DNA of 64,000 nt from Taenia hydatigena. Lineage: Eukaryota > Platyhelminthes > Cestoda > Cyclophyllidea > Taeniidae. Position numbers and translations under genes: made by a program. Shown piece by piece: positions 1-13,208 of this stretch. The stretch spans positions 36,094,825-36,158,824 of the forward strand of contig JADWOT020000001.1 of the NCBI GenBank assembly GCA_036345935.2. The letters are read 5' to 3'. Below the pieces are notes generated by a model. That model did not search any database. It was not told the origin of the DNA and worked only from the letters and a program-made list of their open reading frames with translations. The stretch's first letter is position 1. Each line of letters opens with the position of its first letter.

Positions 1-530
1 CTGGCTCGCCTCTCTCCTCGGCAGCTGTGTTGGTCGGTGGGATGCCAAAACCTCTGCTCGTGATAGCAAATGTGTTAGCCTCGTGCGCACTTAACTGTCA
101 GCATTGATCTGACAGATAAATCAGCGCGTTTGTCACAAAGTGCAGCATTGTGCAAGCAAATGAGTTGGCATTGTTACACCCGTTCCCTCATTGAGCGGAT
201 TTCAGGGACTCCAACATCCCCAGCCTCGTTAGCACAGCAACACCACAGCAACCCGAGGCATTTGAGGTGTTTTACCGCGCAGGGGGATTTGGAGAAGGTG
301 GAACCCCCAATTAGACTCATGCGCACGTATTTGACCTCAGACACGTGACTAGGAGCACAAAGGCGGTTGACGTGCGCTACTAACCAATCAATGTGTCTTC
401 TCCAAAAAGTAATTATTACATTCCGAGTGTTAGGTCTAATCATTTGCTTTTTTTACTAAATAATTTTGGAAGAGATCATTCTTACGGTACAATGTCACAA
501 GTTCCAAAACGTGTGCTGAAATGTATACTC

Positions 531-550
531 GTGTCACGCATATGTGACGA
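531..550. repeat. 20-bp palindrome copy 1
   Basis: gtgtcacgcatatgtgacga; TCAC-N6-GTGA intact. Inside duplication copy A. Confidence 0.7.
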
Positions 551-671
551 ATTGTCTTTACTTTTCACGTTTAGTTTTCTGTATGTTAGTAATATCAACT
601 TATTAACAGTTTTGTGAGTGTTTCTGCGAGCATATATTGCACATTTTAGCAAAAGCAATAACTTCGTTCGA

Positions 672-691
672 GTGTCACGTACATGTGACGC
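672..691. repeat. 20-bp palindrome copy 2
   Basis: gtgtcacgtacatgtgacgc; 141 bp after copy 1. Confidence 0.7.
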
Positions 692-1430
692 ACGGATAGC
701 TTTTCCTCTGCTGCAACTGTGCATCTGAAATAGACTGCTTGCGTCAAACATCCCCTGTTTAGGAATACTTGTATGGGCTTTTGAAAGAATATCTAAAATA
801 GGCAAGCATTTTTGAATTGTGTTTTCACTGATATGCGAATCCTTGTTTTGTGTGAATCGGTCCACTGAGGAGCTCATTTGACACGATTACTAGTGGAACC
901 ATTCATTAGTCAAATTTGTGAGTGTTTTCTTTCTTGCATTAACAGTCGAAGAAGCGTTGCAATCTTTGACGCTATTCTTCGGTTTCTCTCCAAATGCTGT
1001 CGAACGCACCTGACTAGATGATTACTGGAGTGGGTGGTTGGGTGCCTCACAGAGGCACTAATGGCTGACCTACTTAATCCAGGCCAACTGGCTACAATTG
1101 CCAGTATCTCAAGTCTTGCACAACTGCAAACAATCGAGCAGGCTTGCAATGTCAAATTCGCCAAAAACCCAGCGTTAAGGAAATGGTTGAATTGACGCCG
1201 GAGGAACAAAATTAATCGGTGCAGCTTTACGGCTTAAATGCCTCTGTCTGTCTGTCTGTCTTTTTCACGGCACGGCGAGGTGGCAGCTACGGATTGGATG
1301 GCACCTGTAAGCCACCATAGTGTCCAATTAATCCCACGGACCATAGTTCCATTGGCTTTGGCACAATCGTCATCATGGTCTGTCTGTCATTATGAGCCTA
1401 TCGAGATGACACAATTTGTCCCTACTTTTA

Positions 1431-1450
1431 GTGTCGCATATGTGTGACGC
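1431..1450. repeat. 20-bp palindrome copy 3 (left arm mutated)
   Basis: gtgtcgcatatgtgtgacgc; left arm has GTCGC in place of GTCAC. Confidence 0.55.
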
Positions 1451-2323
1451 GGTGATCAGGCTGCTGACACATCAAGCGTAGCATTCTCCAGAGTGGAAGC
1501 CACACCATGGGGGACGATGGCATAAAATGGGATGCATCTCTTTCCATACCAACGACAAGCGTTAAATGAAGAAACTTGAACAGGCCATTTCACCTAACTG
1601 TCTCCTCCTCACTTATTAACAGCAGCTCGCACTGATGAAGGCACATGGCAACCCCAAACACCTAGAGTGGAAGGGATCTGCAGAATGTCACCGCACTTTA
1701 TGCTTCCCAAACTGACATTAATCTTCCTTGTCGGTTGGTTGGTGTTTGTGCGTGACGTCTTGGACGCCGCCATGTTCCAACCAATCAGAGGAGGCGAGGT
1801 TGTTGTAGAGACGTCTTTGCTGCCCGTACAATCTGAGTCGCATTTCTCCAACCCTCATAACATTGGATTTGTCTATTTATACCTAAAATTGAGGCGAGAG
1901 GAAGGGAGAAATGGAGGGAGGGAGGAGAGCAAGTCTGGTTAGTTACAGATGCAAAATGACCAACGAGCCGTTGGAGCCTGAAGTCTCACTGTTGCAGTAC
2001 GGTTGTGATGGCAAGGAGTTAATGCCACTGAAGGGATAGTAGAAGTTGATACAGCATAGCAGCATCTACAGATCGTCTCCTTTGCCGTGTGTTGACTATT
2101 CCACCTACCTCATGGATGGTGAGGCTACCACACGAAGGTGAGCGTGCCGAATTCTGTAGAGGAGGTACGTGAGGAAAGGTCATGATTGACGCTGTAATAA
2201 TGGAGTGGGGATGAGTGAGGGTCTGAGGCATTCCAATCACTTCCAACCCTAACCTTGAAATCCGCCCTCTCCTTCAGCTGGCACCATTCCAAAGGACAAG
2301 GGTCACATCTGCTCTAACAATAG

Positions 2324-2380
2324 CCAATCACATATGAGATGGAAAGACATTTGCAAAATGGACATCAGAGGTATAAAAGG
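2324..2380 (+). promoter_or_regulatory. Promoter-like CCAAT and TATA pair without a recognised gene
   Basis: GCCAATCA at 2323 is followed 48 bp later by GTATAAAAGG (2371) and then AATAAA at 2405. The layout resembles a core promoter, but I find no coding exon just downstream. Confidence 0.3.
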
Positions 2381-3717
2381 AAAACCAAACAGCTCGGACT
2401 GTTAAATAAAGGCAGGGTTCAGTTTTTCATTCATTTATTAAGCTTCATTTGCCGTTGTTGTCTAGTTGACACAGCAGTTGGGATGCATCTTAGTCATCCC
2501 TCTGATTGTCTTGGTGCTGTCATGGCGATTAAAACCTCATGTGGTTCGGGCCTCATACATTAGCGACTCCCCTTCCCATTGCTGTATTCAGAGTCCAAGG
2601 TCATAAAATGTCCACACGACTTGCAGCGCAATTAGAATGTTGAAGATATGGTGACCCTGTGGTTCTCTCGACTGCTCTCTCACTTTGTCTTGTGAGAGCC
2701 TTCTGCTTCGTCACGCAAGCCCATTGTGATGCACACTTCATCTGCATGGAGAGTGTTGTCTGCCTCATCGTCTGAAGCATGAGCTTTAAATGCCAAAGGA
2801 TTGCATATCTTGTCAGTCGAGCTGCCTTGCAAGGGATTTAACTTGGTTCTGAGTGCATCCTTTGAAAAAAAAAAGAGACGGAAATCCACACACTTTGAAG
2901 AGCTGACAACTGGTCATTAAAGTGGAATGAGAGCAGCAAATGAGGTCAGATGTTGTCATGGTAGCCTCATCGTCATCATCTGCCTTTTTCAATTAGGCAC
3001 CATAGCAACCAAATGTGACAAGCATGATACCGTAGAACTAACTTTTTGATGGCATGGTTCACACCACCTCCCCCACGCCCTCCTCTCCCATCTTTTCCGA
3101 ATGTCCTGATGTTTAATTATGGCCTTCCACCTCTCCAGACAATGGAATTCGAACGTTCTTTGTTGAGCCGAGGATCCTGTTGTGTCTCCCAAGTTGGGTT
3201 GGCAAGGGATGGGGACATTGAATGCTGTTCTCGTCACTAGTCGACGAGGTCGAGCAAAGTCAAGGGCTAGTATCTCAGCCTTGCATATTTATTCCGTTGG
3301 GTTGAGCACGGACCTTCATCAGCAACCAATGAGGAGAGAGAAAATCGGGAGCATGGCATTCTAGGATGGTGTAGAATGAGAATGGGAACCCCTTAAAATC
3401 GAGACATTGGTTTTTCCTTAAAATTTTTTGTCTTTTTCGACTGTAACCAATATCCTTCGTTTTCAAAGTGAAGGCACGCCAATGCCACCGTTGAATGCGT
3501 TGAATGTAGATGTCTGCGGTGGATTTGACCACGCTTGATTAAAAAAACAAAAGACTTGCATGGTTCATATGGCGGCGTCACCGGGGCAGACCTACCAACA
3601 CAAACGACGATAAGCGTGCTCAACTACTCAAAAGCGAGGAAAAAGGAAAAAGCGTCTAAAACCATTGTTATCAACGCTGCTAATCGGGTTGTAAAGCATC
3701 ACTTGGTGGAACCATAC

Positions 3718-3737
3718 CCGTCACACATTCGTGACGT
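3718..3737. repeat. 20-bp palindrome copy 4
   Basis: ccgtcacacattcgtgacgt; CGTCAC...GTGACG arms intact, centre diverged. Confidence 0.6.
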
Positions 3738-4333
3738 TGGTTATTTGAGGTAATTCAAGAAGGCGTTTAAAATACGTACGAAAGATGCGCTCAATCCGAC
3801 TGTCTACGCACCTGCCTTGCGCGTCATCTGGCTTGGTGCGCGACTGGCAGTTGGGTGGTTTGCAGTTCAACTGCCGATTGAAAGTTCGTCGTCCACTAAT
3901 AATCAATCGAGGTGTTTTATCCCTTTATATCTCTCTTCCTCCATCCTCTACACTACGAAATATTCGAAGTGTCAGGGAAGGGAGCTCTTGAATGTGTCTC
4001 CATACCTCATTATCGCGGCTTGTTGTGGTGGTGGCTAAGTGAATGGGCACACTTGTCATAGTTATTTCTTCTTTCTCTCCGGTAACATGAAGACAATCAC
4101 GTTGGATAGCCGACGAAGGTAATCAGACCATTTAATAGACTGCAGCCGGAGTGAGGCATCACAGTTTTGATGCAGTGAAACCAGACAATGGTGATGAGAC
4201 CTGGGGTTCATGATTGTTCATACCTCTATATTACAGGGAATGAATTTGATGCAACTCCGGTCGCCTGAGGTTCCTCTACCATTCCGGTGCGGTATTTATG
4301 TGTTAGGGGGCGCTTAGGCTATCCTCATTCGTC

Positions 4334-4426
4334 ATTGGCTGAACTGAATGTCATTATCATCTGATTGGCTGGTAGGAACTGCGTGGACCAATAAACTTTC
4401 AACAAAAATTTGATTCCGTATATAAG
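4334..4426 (+). promoter_or_regulatory. Promoter-like CCAAT cluster with TATA
   Basis: ATTGGCTG occurs at 4334 and 4364, CCAAT at 4388 and TATATAAG at 4419. As at 2324, no gene is recognised downstream; an RNA gene or an unfound first exon is possible. Confidence 0.3.
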
Positions 4427-6105
4427 CACATTTGCAAAGCTCAACTTTTGGAAATTTTGGGAATTGGTGAGGAATCTGAATGACTAATTACGATTAGCGC
4501 TAAACGGTTATAATTTGATGGTTGTTCATTCACAAAATTTTGATTTGTTGTAGGCCCGTCCTCTTGATTTGTGGCTTAATAAATAGAAAATTGTTCTCTG
4601 TAAGAAATTCGCAGTCTATCATTGACAAACACTTAAAATCTCAAAAAGTAGCATACTCTGAAAGTCCAGCAGCACTGACATAACCTATTGCGCCAAAGCT
4701 TTCCTCGTTACAGCTAAACTCTAGAGCAGGAGTTGGTACGAGGAAGCAGTCAATGCCAAAAATAATGAAGTAACTCAACTCTCATTATTTTTCATCTTAA
4801 ACTTGAGCGTGTCGATTTGGCGAGAATGGCTTTAGCCAACATAATTATATAGCTCACGAATGGCTGCTGCAATCGCAGTTATCTTGTGGTGCGGACAACC
4901 GGATTTCATTTAAACATCTCTGATTAGAGGCGATAACTTTTAGACAGTCGTGACCGAAGGTGTCCCTATACCGTGGTGTTGCTATCATGACTAACTGTTG
5001 TCACCCCCTTGTCTTGTTATTGACGCATGGACCAGAGTCATCAGCTCGTGGTTGTGGGGGTAGCCAAACGACGACAGCCACACCATCTAGCTTCACGGGT
5101 CAAAATGTTGAAGTATAAAATAAGAAAAATGTTTTGAAGCAGTGAATAGGTTATTCCGTTTGAGAAGAGGCAGAAATTTGACAAGATGTTGGCACTTTGA
5201 GGCATGAGAATTAGTGAACCCGCTGTAGAGTTCGCGTGGGGTAGTGGGGTGCACCACTGCTCAGATGGAGAAGGCGAGATGAGGAGTCTGCATAGAATGA
5301 GGATGCGACAGGGTCTCTCGCTTCTCCCTCTACTTCGTCAACCTCCTTTTCACTCTCATCCCTCCTCGGAGGTAATGGTGGAGGTGGAAATGCTTTACAT
5401 CACCTCCGAAAGAGGGGAAGGTAAATGTAGCCCTACTTTTGGCAAATAGTAGGCCATCCTCGAAGGCTGATCAGGAAGGATTACATACACACTGGTTTAT
5501 AGAACAAAAATTGAAAGATTGTGTGTCAATCATGCGAACGTTTCAGTTTAAAATGGATGAGTCGAAGGGAGAAGCGAGTTAATGGAGTCGGCCACATCGG
5601 GGATATCCGAGCAAGCCCTCAACCGCTTTACAACTTGAGGCCTGCGAGCGCAGGTTGCTTGGAATTTTAATCCTTATCAAGATGCAACACATTAAGCATG
5701 ATAGACATTTTATGACAGCATGTCATGTCCTAATGCGTGCTTGAGGCCGTAAGAACAAGGTATGCACGACGAGTTGAACTTGAGGATGGTACAGTAAACT
5801 GACCAGGTCGTTCTTATACACACCTTCTAATTGGTGCACAAGCCAATCAGCCTGTCAAAATGTTTAGATCTTTGGGTTTTGAGCTGTCAGCGAAAAAATA
5901 AAACGAAGAATTTTTAGCAAGATTTGCAAGTGGAACTATTGTCTCAACATTTGGCTCCTTCCTAAATCGAACAAGTAATATCTGCCACACTTTTCATCAG
6001 TGAATTCGGTAAAAAAGGTAAGGTGTTCAAAGTGAATTCAGGTGCAATAAACTTGACTGCTTTTTTACTGAGTGTAAAAACCACCGAAGTAAACGCTCCG
6101 TCCCA

Positions 6106-6125
6106 GCGTCACATATGTGTGACGC
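6106..6125. repeat. 20-bp palindrome copy 5
   Basis: gcgtcacatatgtgtgacgc; 7-bp perfect arms. Confidence 0.7.
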
Positions 6126-6796
6126 CAGGAATTACTTTATAAGTCTCCTTGCACCGATGCATGATGTGCATAATGTTACAAAGCAGAGCACCGAAAACAT
6201 GCTAAACAAGCTGAAATGCTAAAAGTTGTGAAAATTACCCTTTATCATGGCCTGGATGCACCTGCCTTGTTTTTTTTGAGGTTAACTTCTCTCTTAACGG
6301 CTTATGATGTTTAGCTTGTCTTAGGGAGGGATAGCAATCGTAATGAATGCGCACACCACTTATCCACCCTTGCAGTCCACGTTGACCTGACAAGGAAATA
6401 ACTGTGGATGTCACGAATTGGAGCGTTTCGTGAACGATTGGGATGGATGTGTTGTTCACCTCTCCCCTTCCCCAATTGAGTAAACTCTATGGCTCGTGAC
6501 ACACTGGCATAGCAACCTGATTGGAGTGTAGGTGTTTTATCCGAGCATGGGGATTTGGGGAAGTGGAGTCCTTAATTAGACGCAAGCATAAGCCTTTGAC
6601 CTCAGGCACGTGACCAGGAGCACGAAACCAGTTGAGGTGCGCTACTGAGCGGGTGCCACCGCTTTTTACCAAAACGACATACCCTGCTTCAATTTTAAAG
6701 CCATATTTTTCAACGTTTGACTGCACAAACATGGAACTGATGACTTTTTGCAATGCACTTTCGCATATTCCAATAAATTTATTAACTCATCTAATT

Positions 6797-6816
6797 GTGT
6801 CACGCATATGTGACGC
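6797..6816. repeat. 20-bp palindrome copy 6
   Basis: gtgtcacgcatatgtgacgc; counterpart of copy 1 in duplication copy B. Confidence 0.7.
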
Positions 6817-6940
6817 GTTGCTCTAACCTTATAACTTCGGAGTTTTACGTGTTACTAATATCAGCCAATTAAATGTCATTGCGCTGGATAATTGAAGAAA
6901 AATGCTGCATATTCTCGCAAAGAGGCGAGCTTATATACTG

Positions 6941-6960
6941 GTGTCACGTATATGTGACGC
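6941..6960. repeat. 20-bp palindrome copy 7
   Basis: gtgtcacgtatatgtgacgc; 144 bp after copy 6 and counterpart of copy 2. Confidence 0.7.
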
Positions 6961-7774
6961 GCTTTGCCTTTTGCACAACTTGAACCTAACTGACCTTCAT
7001 TTGAGAATATTTAATGCAATTTTAAAGGTGATTTAAGTTGAGCTTCATTTTTGTGGATAGTGGGTGTAAATTTCTAATTGCAAGAACTCTAGCCCCATGT
7101 GTCTTTGGTAAGCAGGTCAAGGTGCCAGAGCCAACTTGGCAAAGACACAGAAATAAAAGCTGCAACCGTAGCAACATTCACCAACTGCCTTCAAGGTTTT
7201 GTGCCACACTCCTGATTTGCCCTTCCGTTTTCCCATTTCTCCTCCAATTGCTCTTGAACGCATCTGGCTGGATGAGTGGATGGGTAAGCAGCCCAAAAGA
7301 ACACATTTTGGGTGGCCTAATAGAACTGAATCAACTAACCACGTTCCCCTATTTCCATTTCTGCACAATGGCTAGCAATAGAGCAGGCTTGAGATGCAAA
7401 AATTGTCACAACCCTGCGTCGAGGCGTCAGTTAAATTGACCCCAGAGGAACAGAATAAATTCTTGAAGTTTTAAGACTTAGAAATCTCCCTTTTTAAATG
7501 AACCAGTAGAGCATGTGACAATAGTGTTCGTCTTTGTCACGTAATTATACCCTAACAATAGATTAGTGAGGCAGCGGCTTCTTATTGGATGGCACCTGCA
7601 AGTCGCCATAGTGACCACTAAATCCATGCACGATATATTTTACTGATTTTGGCACATTCTTTACCACAGTCGGTCTCAGCATTTAGCCAGTCGTTACACA
7701 CTAATGAAGGCAACTTTATGTCTTTGTTTGCTCCAGACTCCTTTTTCCTTAATGGTTATTTATGTTAGTTAATT

Positions 7775-7794
7775 ATGTCACATATGCGTGACGT
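7775..7794. repeat. 20-bp palindrome copy 8
   Basis: atgtcacatatgcgtgacgt; counterpart of copy 3 but with an intact left arm. Confidence 0.65.
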
Positions 7795-8519
7795 GAAGAT
7801 TTGGGCTTTGCATACATTTAATGAAGTAGTCGCCTAAGTGGTAGTCATTTTCACCGATTTCATCGACTCCAAAAAAATAAATTTTAAAATACACAAATGA
7901 GGCGAAGCCTATCAGAGTGGACCCATCACGAGGTAACGTGCAGTACTGAGGCAACCTTTCTACTGTAAAGATGAAAAGTAGCAATTGGCTCGTAAGGGCG
8001 AGTAAGATGTTACTGCATTTTATTTATTTTGAGGCATACATTTGTATTAGTCATTTGCAATAGACTTTTTTGCGTTAGACGCCTTAATCCCTGCTGTGTT
8101 CCGATTAATCACGGGGGTGAGGTTGGAGGGAGAGGGGACAGCAAAGCTACAATGGGGACACCTTGGTTGCTGCCACACCATCGTAAGCTGGGAAGGAGGA
8201 TACGTCCTGGGACAAATCTCCCAAAGAAAAACATCATATAGTTGCAGCCACACGCATATGCAGGCTTATGTGTGTACGCATTAATTGACAGATAGATTAT
8301 CGCAAGGGATATGCTAATTAGTGTTTAAAAGTGAGGAGAGTGATCCCTGCACATCCCGCGGTGTAAATGGGGAATAGGAAGAGGAAGGAGGGGAGAAGAG
8401 AAAGAGAGAGAGGACAGCATTTTGAATTCGTTGCAGTCGACGAGTGGCCAACTGCGAGGCCCACAGATGCCAGCCCTACACGCCGCCGTGCGCGGTGCGG
8501 TGGAGGTGGCACTTCAACC

Positions 8520-8615
8520 AGCCAGGATTGGAGTGTGTGTGAGAGATGGAGGAGGTGAAATCCTTAGTTATGCTCAAGTATACGCATTTGACCTTAAACA
8601 CGTGACAAAAATGTG
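8520..8615. repeat. Short third copy of part of the ~1.3-kb repeat
   Basis: This stretch resembles the left part of copies A and B: GATTGGAGTGT, then AGTTATGCTCAAGTATACGC, then ATTTGACCTTAAACACGTGAC. It is shorter and more diverged. It shows the unit is a dispersed or repeatedly duplicated element rather than one segmental event. Confidence 0.4.
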
Positions 8616-10258
8616 TACCTATACAGCGAAAACTATAAGAAATGCAACACATTAGAGGTGCTATGCTGAGGAGGCAACGCAAAGGCGGCTGAGGCTTATT
8701 GAATCAGCAACGGCCAAAGTAGCCTTCAAAATCAAAATATGCCTTGCAAGATGGACTGTTTGTATTTTACCATATTATACAACAATTGGGATTGTTTGGT
8801 CCTCTCGACATAGACTTCGCAGGTCCCTATCGAGCGTTATTTCCACCACCGAGGCAATGACCGTTTGACTACTCCATCTCCATGCGACTTTATGCTTCCT
8901 CCTTTATTGTCCTAAGTTCTGTCGCATTTATGCATCTAGTCATTGAGACTGCACTCCTGTCGTTGATACACGCAATCCTTTAAGTAAGAGCGGACCTTAA
9001 CCTTCAAAAGTAGGGCGGAGTAAGGTAATCATTCAGCTCCACTGGTGCATGACTATTTATACCTTTGAAAGATTTGGTGTCATAAAATATAATTCAGTGA
9101 CGCTTATGTTGTTGCATTCCCAATGCGCACATTTAAGACATCTCCTCACCTACGTCATTCTCTACCCTCGACGTGGAGCAAAGACGAATATGAAAGATAG
9201 TAGTAATCCAGGTGAGGCATTGCCTTGATTTCACTTTGTCGGGGCTTCAATGACGGGGCAATTGCACCAAGGCCAAGAGGAGACTTGCAGACAGGTGAGT
9301 GAACCACCTTCCCAGGTGTGATAAAACCAATTAGGCAGTAGAAAATCTATCAAAAACACGATGGCAAGGATAAAAATACATGTACAAATTACAAAAGCAA
9401 ACTAAATTAAATCCTCTTACTGACAATGACGTGATACGACATGATCAGATAGCACTCTTAGCCTGATTTGCACAATTCAAAGTACCTGGTTCACTAATGT
9501 GCCACTTAATTCATTTAACTTCCCTTTTCTAATTCATGAGCCTTGAAGCCTACTGAAATGGAGGTATAAGTAGCGCAATAAGCAGATCACTTGCAGCACG
9601 ATTGCTACTGATCAATATCAGTAGCGCGTAATCAATTTTACGAGCGACGGTACGGACAACTGCCTCTTAAAGGTCTTTTATTCAATTTCTTTAACTTGCA
9701 ATGGATATTCGTTTTCCAAGCATACAATACTATACCATATTCCGACCTAATTTTGTCAATTTCTGAATCGGCCATAGTCTCGAAGAATCAAATACCTATG
9801 TCAAAATAACGACCATCCGATACTTGACACTTTAATTTATTTACTTTCATTTAATTTTCCCAAAAATGTTGTTTTTGCAGTGAATGAAAGGGAGAATTAG
9901 AAGCAGCTGCACTCTTAACTACGAATTCAAACCACCACCGGATTAACCAAACAATTCATCTAGATCACAGTTTATTTGTGTTGGTGGTCTTGTAAAAGGC
10001 CTGTGACTGTTTACACAAACATGTATGCACCAGAATGCGTAGCTATGCGTCATCCTGCCACATCTTTTTTATTTAGATTGAGGGTAATTTCCTGGGTTTT
10101 ACAAAGTCGGTTAAACAAACGCGACAAGTTTCCGGTTCGTTTGCTTTACGAGCTCAAAAGCTGTAAAATTTCTCACACTGCCCTATGTGGCAACGAAAAC
10201 TTTTAAAAAGTTAGGTCGGGTGATGATTCATTGCAGGGTGAATGCTTTAAGATGGGGA

Positions 10259-10287
10259 AGACTCTCTCTTTCTCTCTCTCTCTCTCG
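10259..10287. repeat. (TC)n microsatellite
   Basis: Near-pure CT dinucleotide run with a few extra T. Confidence 0.8.
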
Positions 10288-12138
10288 CGCATGTATAACG
10301 CATGACAACTGACAAGTTGCCACGAGGCAAACGCGCCAAGACCGAGTTGGGTTGTGCTCTCCCATGAGTGACGGCGTACTTCATTAAATCCACGTCAAGT
10401 GAGAAGGAAGTGGATGTAACAATGACATTCTTACTCACTCCTTTCCCTAGACCATGTTTTTCCATGTAATGCTTGTCACGCCCTCCTGACATTTGACAAC
10501 CACTCACCCACATTGGTTAAGACAGATGGTTGAGAGGTAGAGGTGCAACGGGCTGTGTTTGTTTGCGTCTGATGGCAAGAGAGGAATTTGCAGCTGCTTA
10601 TTATCTCCTTAGGAAAGAATTAGTACACTGGGAGCTACAATTTTTTCCCAAAAAAAATTATTTGGTGCTTTTTTGGCTGCTGAGAAAAGCATAAAAGTTG
10701 GGCTGATTTTATCAGCGCTCTGCTAAAATTTGACAATAAAATTCCGAAGTTCATAAAATTTGGTGAAAAAATTGTATACTTTACATCGTGCCGACTTCTG
10801 ATTGTCTCTTTTTCTAAAAAGCGAAGATACTACTTAAAAGTATTTAAGCCCACCAAAACCTTCAATCGTCCTGTCTAAGGGATTAAAGTAAAAAGGAGGT
10901 TATATTTTCAACGTTGGTGGGAAATAAGGCGCCCATGGTGAAGCTGGAAGGCCAATTTTCACCAGAAGAAAACTAAAGGAACTGGATTTTAGTGGAGGCG
11001 CTCGCATTACCTGGCACGAAACAGCCATCACAGATAACCAATCCCCACATTTTCCTGCAAATTATCCTCATTATGTCTCATTCTTTTAAATTACGCGAGA
11101 TTCTATTCTATTCCTTTTTTAACCCTTATAATACATTAAAATTCTGTTTTTTTGGGGGGAGGAAGGGGACTACGACCGCAGGAAGCACTTACACACCGTA
11201 TAAAAATGTGCATCCAGACGAGATTAATTTATTGCCCTAAGTTAATAAGAATTACGAGTTCTCCCAATTGATCTAGAGAGCCAAATTGTGGGGGATATTG
11301 CTGTACTATCGGTGTAAACAACGAGAGCAGTCGAGGTGGCAGCAGTTGAGAGAGGGCGGGGCCAAGCAGTGTCCACCCTTCCGCTCGCCTTGTCACTTTA
11401 GACGGTAGGGGCAAAGCCAGCGCTTTTTGCAGTCGTAAATCATAATTAATACCGAAACAATGGTCCAAATGAGCGTTTTCTCTTTGAATAAAAGTTAACT
11501 TCAAGAAGATTTCTTTGATAATTGCTTGCGAAAGTTACTGCTTACGTCAAAGTGCGCCAAGCCGCATCCAAGGGACTAGACACCGTTTTGACGTCTGGCT
11601 CTGGCTAAGTGTTTGTAATAATTACGACTGCTGACGACACACATGCAGGACATTGGTTTTTCATCGGTTTGGTACTTGCTCCTTGGCTGGCCCCATCCGC
11701 GTTACGAATTAATGACTTCAATATAAAAAAGCACGGGTAGAATGGGACAAGCACATTTGCTTTATGTGTGGGGCTGTATTTGAGCAAGTCATATCGAGGA
11801 TGTAAGCGTGGTGGTTGGTTTACATTAGGAACAAACCCCTAGTATTGTGGATCTTACACACGGTGAGACTTGCAAACTTTTAGGTTCCTTGCCTTTGGTC
11901 CAAATAGATTCTCTAATTATGCTAAACTGTAAACACTCTGACGTAGGACAATTGACCATTCCCATCCCTTTTCTGGGAAGGAAAGTGAAGGATTTGGTTT
12001 GAGCACAGCGGCGTCATTACCAGACGCCTTCACTTACATAAGGAAGAAACTTGCGGTGCCAATTATTTAGTTATTAATCAAGCCATAAGATGCCAAACTT
12101 GTCAGTTACTACTCAAAAAATTTAATGACCAATGGGTG

Positions 12139-12158
12139 GTGTCACATATATTTGACAC
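12139..12158. repeat. 20-bp palindrome copy 9
   Basis: gtgtcacatatatttgacac; one arm mismatch. A collapsed relative, gtgtcacgtgac, lies 127 bp further at 12266. Confidence 0.55.
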
Positions 12159-13208
12159 GTGGTCTTATTCGTCCACTGATAACTATGTACAACAGACAGA
12201 AGGAAATTAGTCTTCCGCTTCTGAAAGCTGCAACAGCGGAAGACTGTGGAGTAATAACTGACCCGGTGTCACGTGACTGCGCTAATATCCCGCGCGTTAG
12301 CAGCACTGCATTAATTGTGTTTGAGCTAAAAAAGGGCGTTTTAGACATCGGCAACTATTGCTGAAAAGTGAGTTCTCTGTAGTGCAGTCAGAGAGCGGGA
12401 GGGATAACAGTGGAGAGGAGAAGAGAAATGCTGGCAATGGATGATAGAGTCGTCTATGGCGTCCTGCTTTCGTACAGCCAGATATGAAGACCCATACAGT
12501 AAAGGAGGGGGCATCGCAATTAGAGTATCTTTAATCTAGAAAATAAAACAAACCAATCAAATCGTAAATAGATCGAGAGGGGGATAGCAAATTCACTCCT
12601 CGATTGCGTGTAGAGTAAATGATAGAATGGCCAGTCGACAGCTAGATCAACTGAGAACTTGGTGAAAGAAGCAAGTGTTTGTGACACGCATTAAGAGTTG
12701 GTCCAACAAGTTCTTTCCCATTGGCTGCATGCACACTCTCGATAAACACAGACGCTTTTTAAAAAAAAATGCATTTGCCAAATAGTCGTGCAGAATCCCT
12801 TCTGCATTCCAAAGTTTATCAAGGGAATCAGCATGACACATTCATCACCTCTGACTACTTTACTGCCAGAAGGCTATGCCTTACGTGCGTGTGTGGGTTC
12901 ACTGCACTTGTAAACAAAGGTAGAATCAGAGGTGACGAGGAATGACCATTTTTTTTGTTGTGTTTAGAATTTACAGGCATTATTTGGAAGGTAAAAGTGA
13001 TAGGCTGTGGTTCTGATTATCTCAAAAAACAAGTGCCTTTTATTTAACCGCTTACTTTTATTAAAAAACTCCATGAACTTACTTGATTACCTTAAAACGT
13101 GCAAAAGAAATAGACTTCTAAGGGTGCGTTAGTAATCCCCATTTAATGCTTTTTCGGAATAAGTACTGCATCCTGATTGCTAAAAAGACATTATTCCACT
13201 TTCCAAAG

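Larger units (their letters stand above)
190..1450. repeat. Copy A of a diverged ~1.3-kb duplication
   Basis: This block matches 6485-7795 in order over its whole length. Shared anchors include GACCTCAGACACGTGACTAG (331), the palindromes at 531 and 672, GAACGCACCTGACTAGATGA (1002), GAGCAGGCTTG (1135), GAGGAACAAAATTAAT (1201), ATTGGATGGCACCTG (1293) and the palindrome at 1431. Offsets between anchors are 6244-6344 bp, so small indels separate the copies. No intact protein is encoded. Confidence 0.7.
1460..6480. other. No gene recognised
   Basis: Only short frames without splice support are seen. The stretch holds one palindrome copy, promoter-like CCAAT/TATA arrangements at 1781-1880, 2324 and 4334, and CCAATCAG at 5841. 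Confidence 0.5.
6485..7795. repeat. Copy B of a diverged ~1.3-kb duplication
   Basis: Counterpart of 190-1450. Anchors are GACCTCAGGCACGTGACCAG (6598), palindromes at 6797, 6941 and 7775, GAACGCATCTGGCTGGATGA (7256), GAGCAGGCTTG (7381), GAGGAACAGAATAAAT (7445) and ATTGGATGGCACCTG (7586). Open frames across it (for example 7038-7439) are not shared with copy A, so they are not treated as genes. Confidence 0.7.

Noticed and set aside
7038..7439. 133-codon plus frame in duplication copy B
   Set aside because: Copy A does not keep this frame, so it is not under coding constraint.
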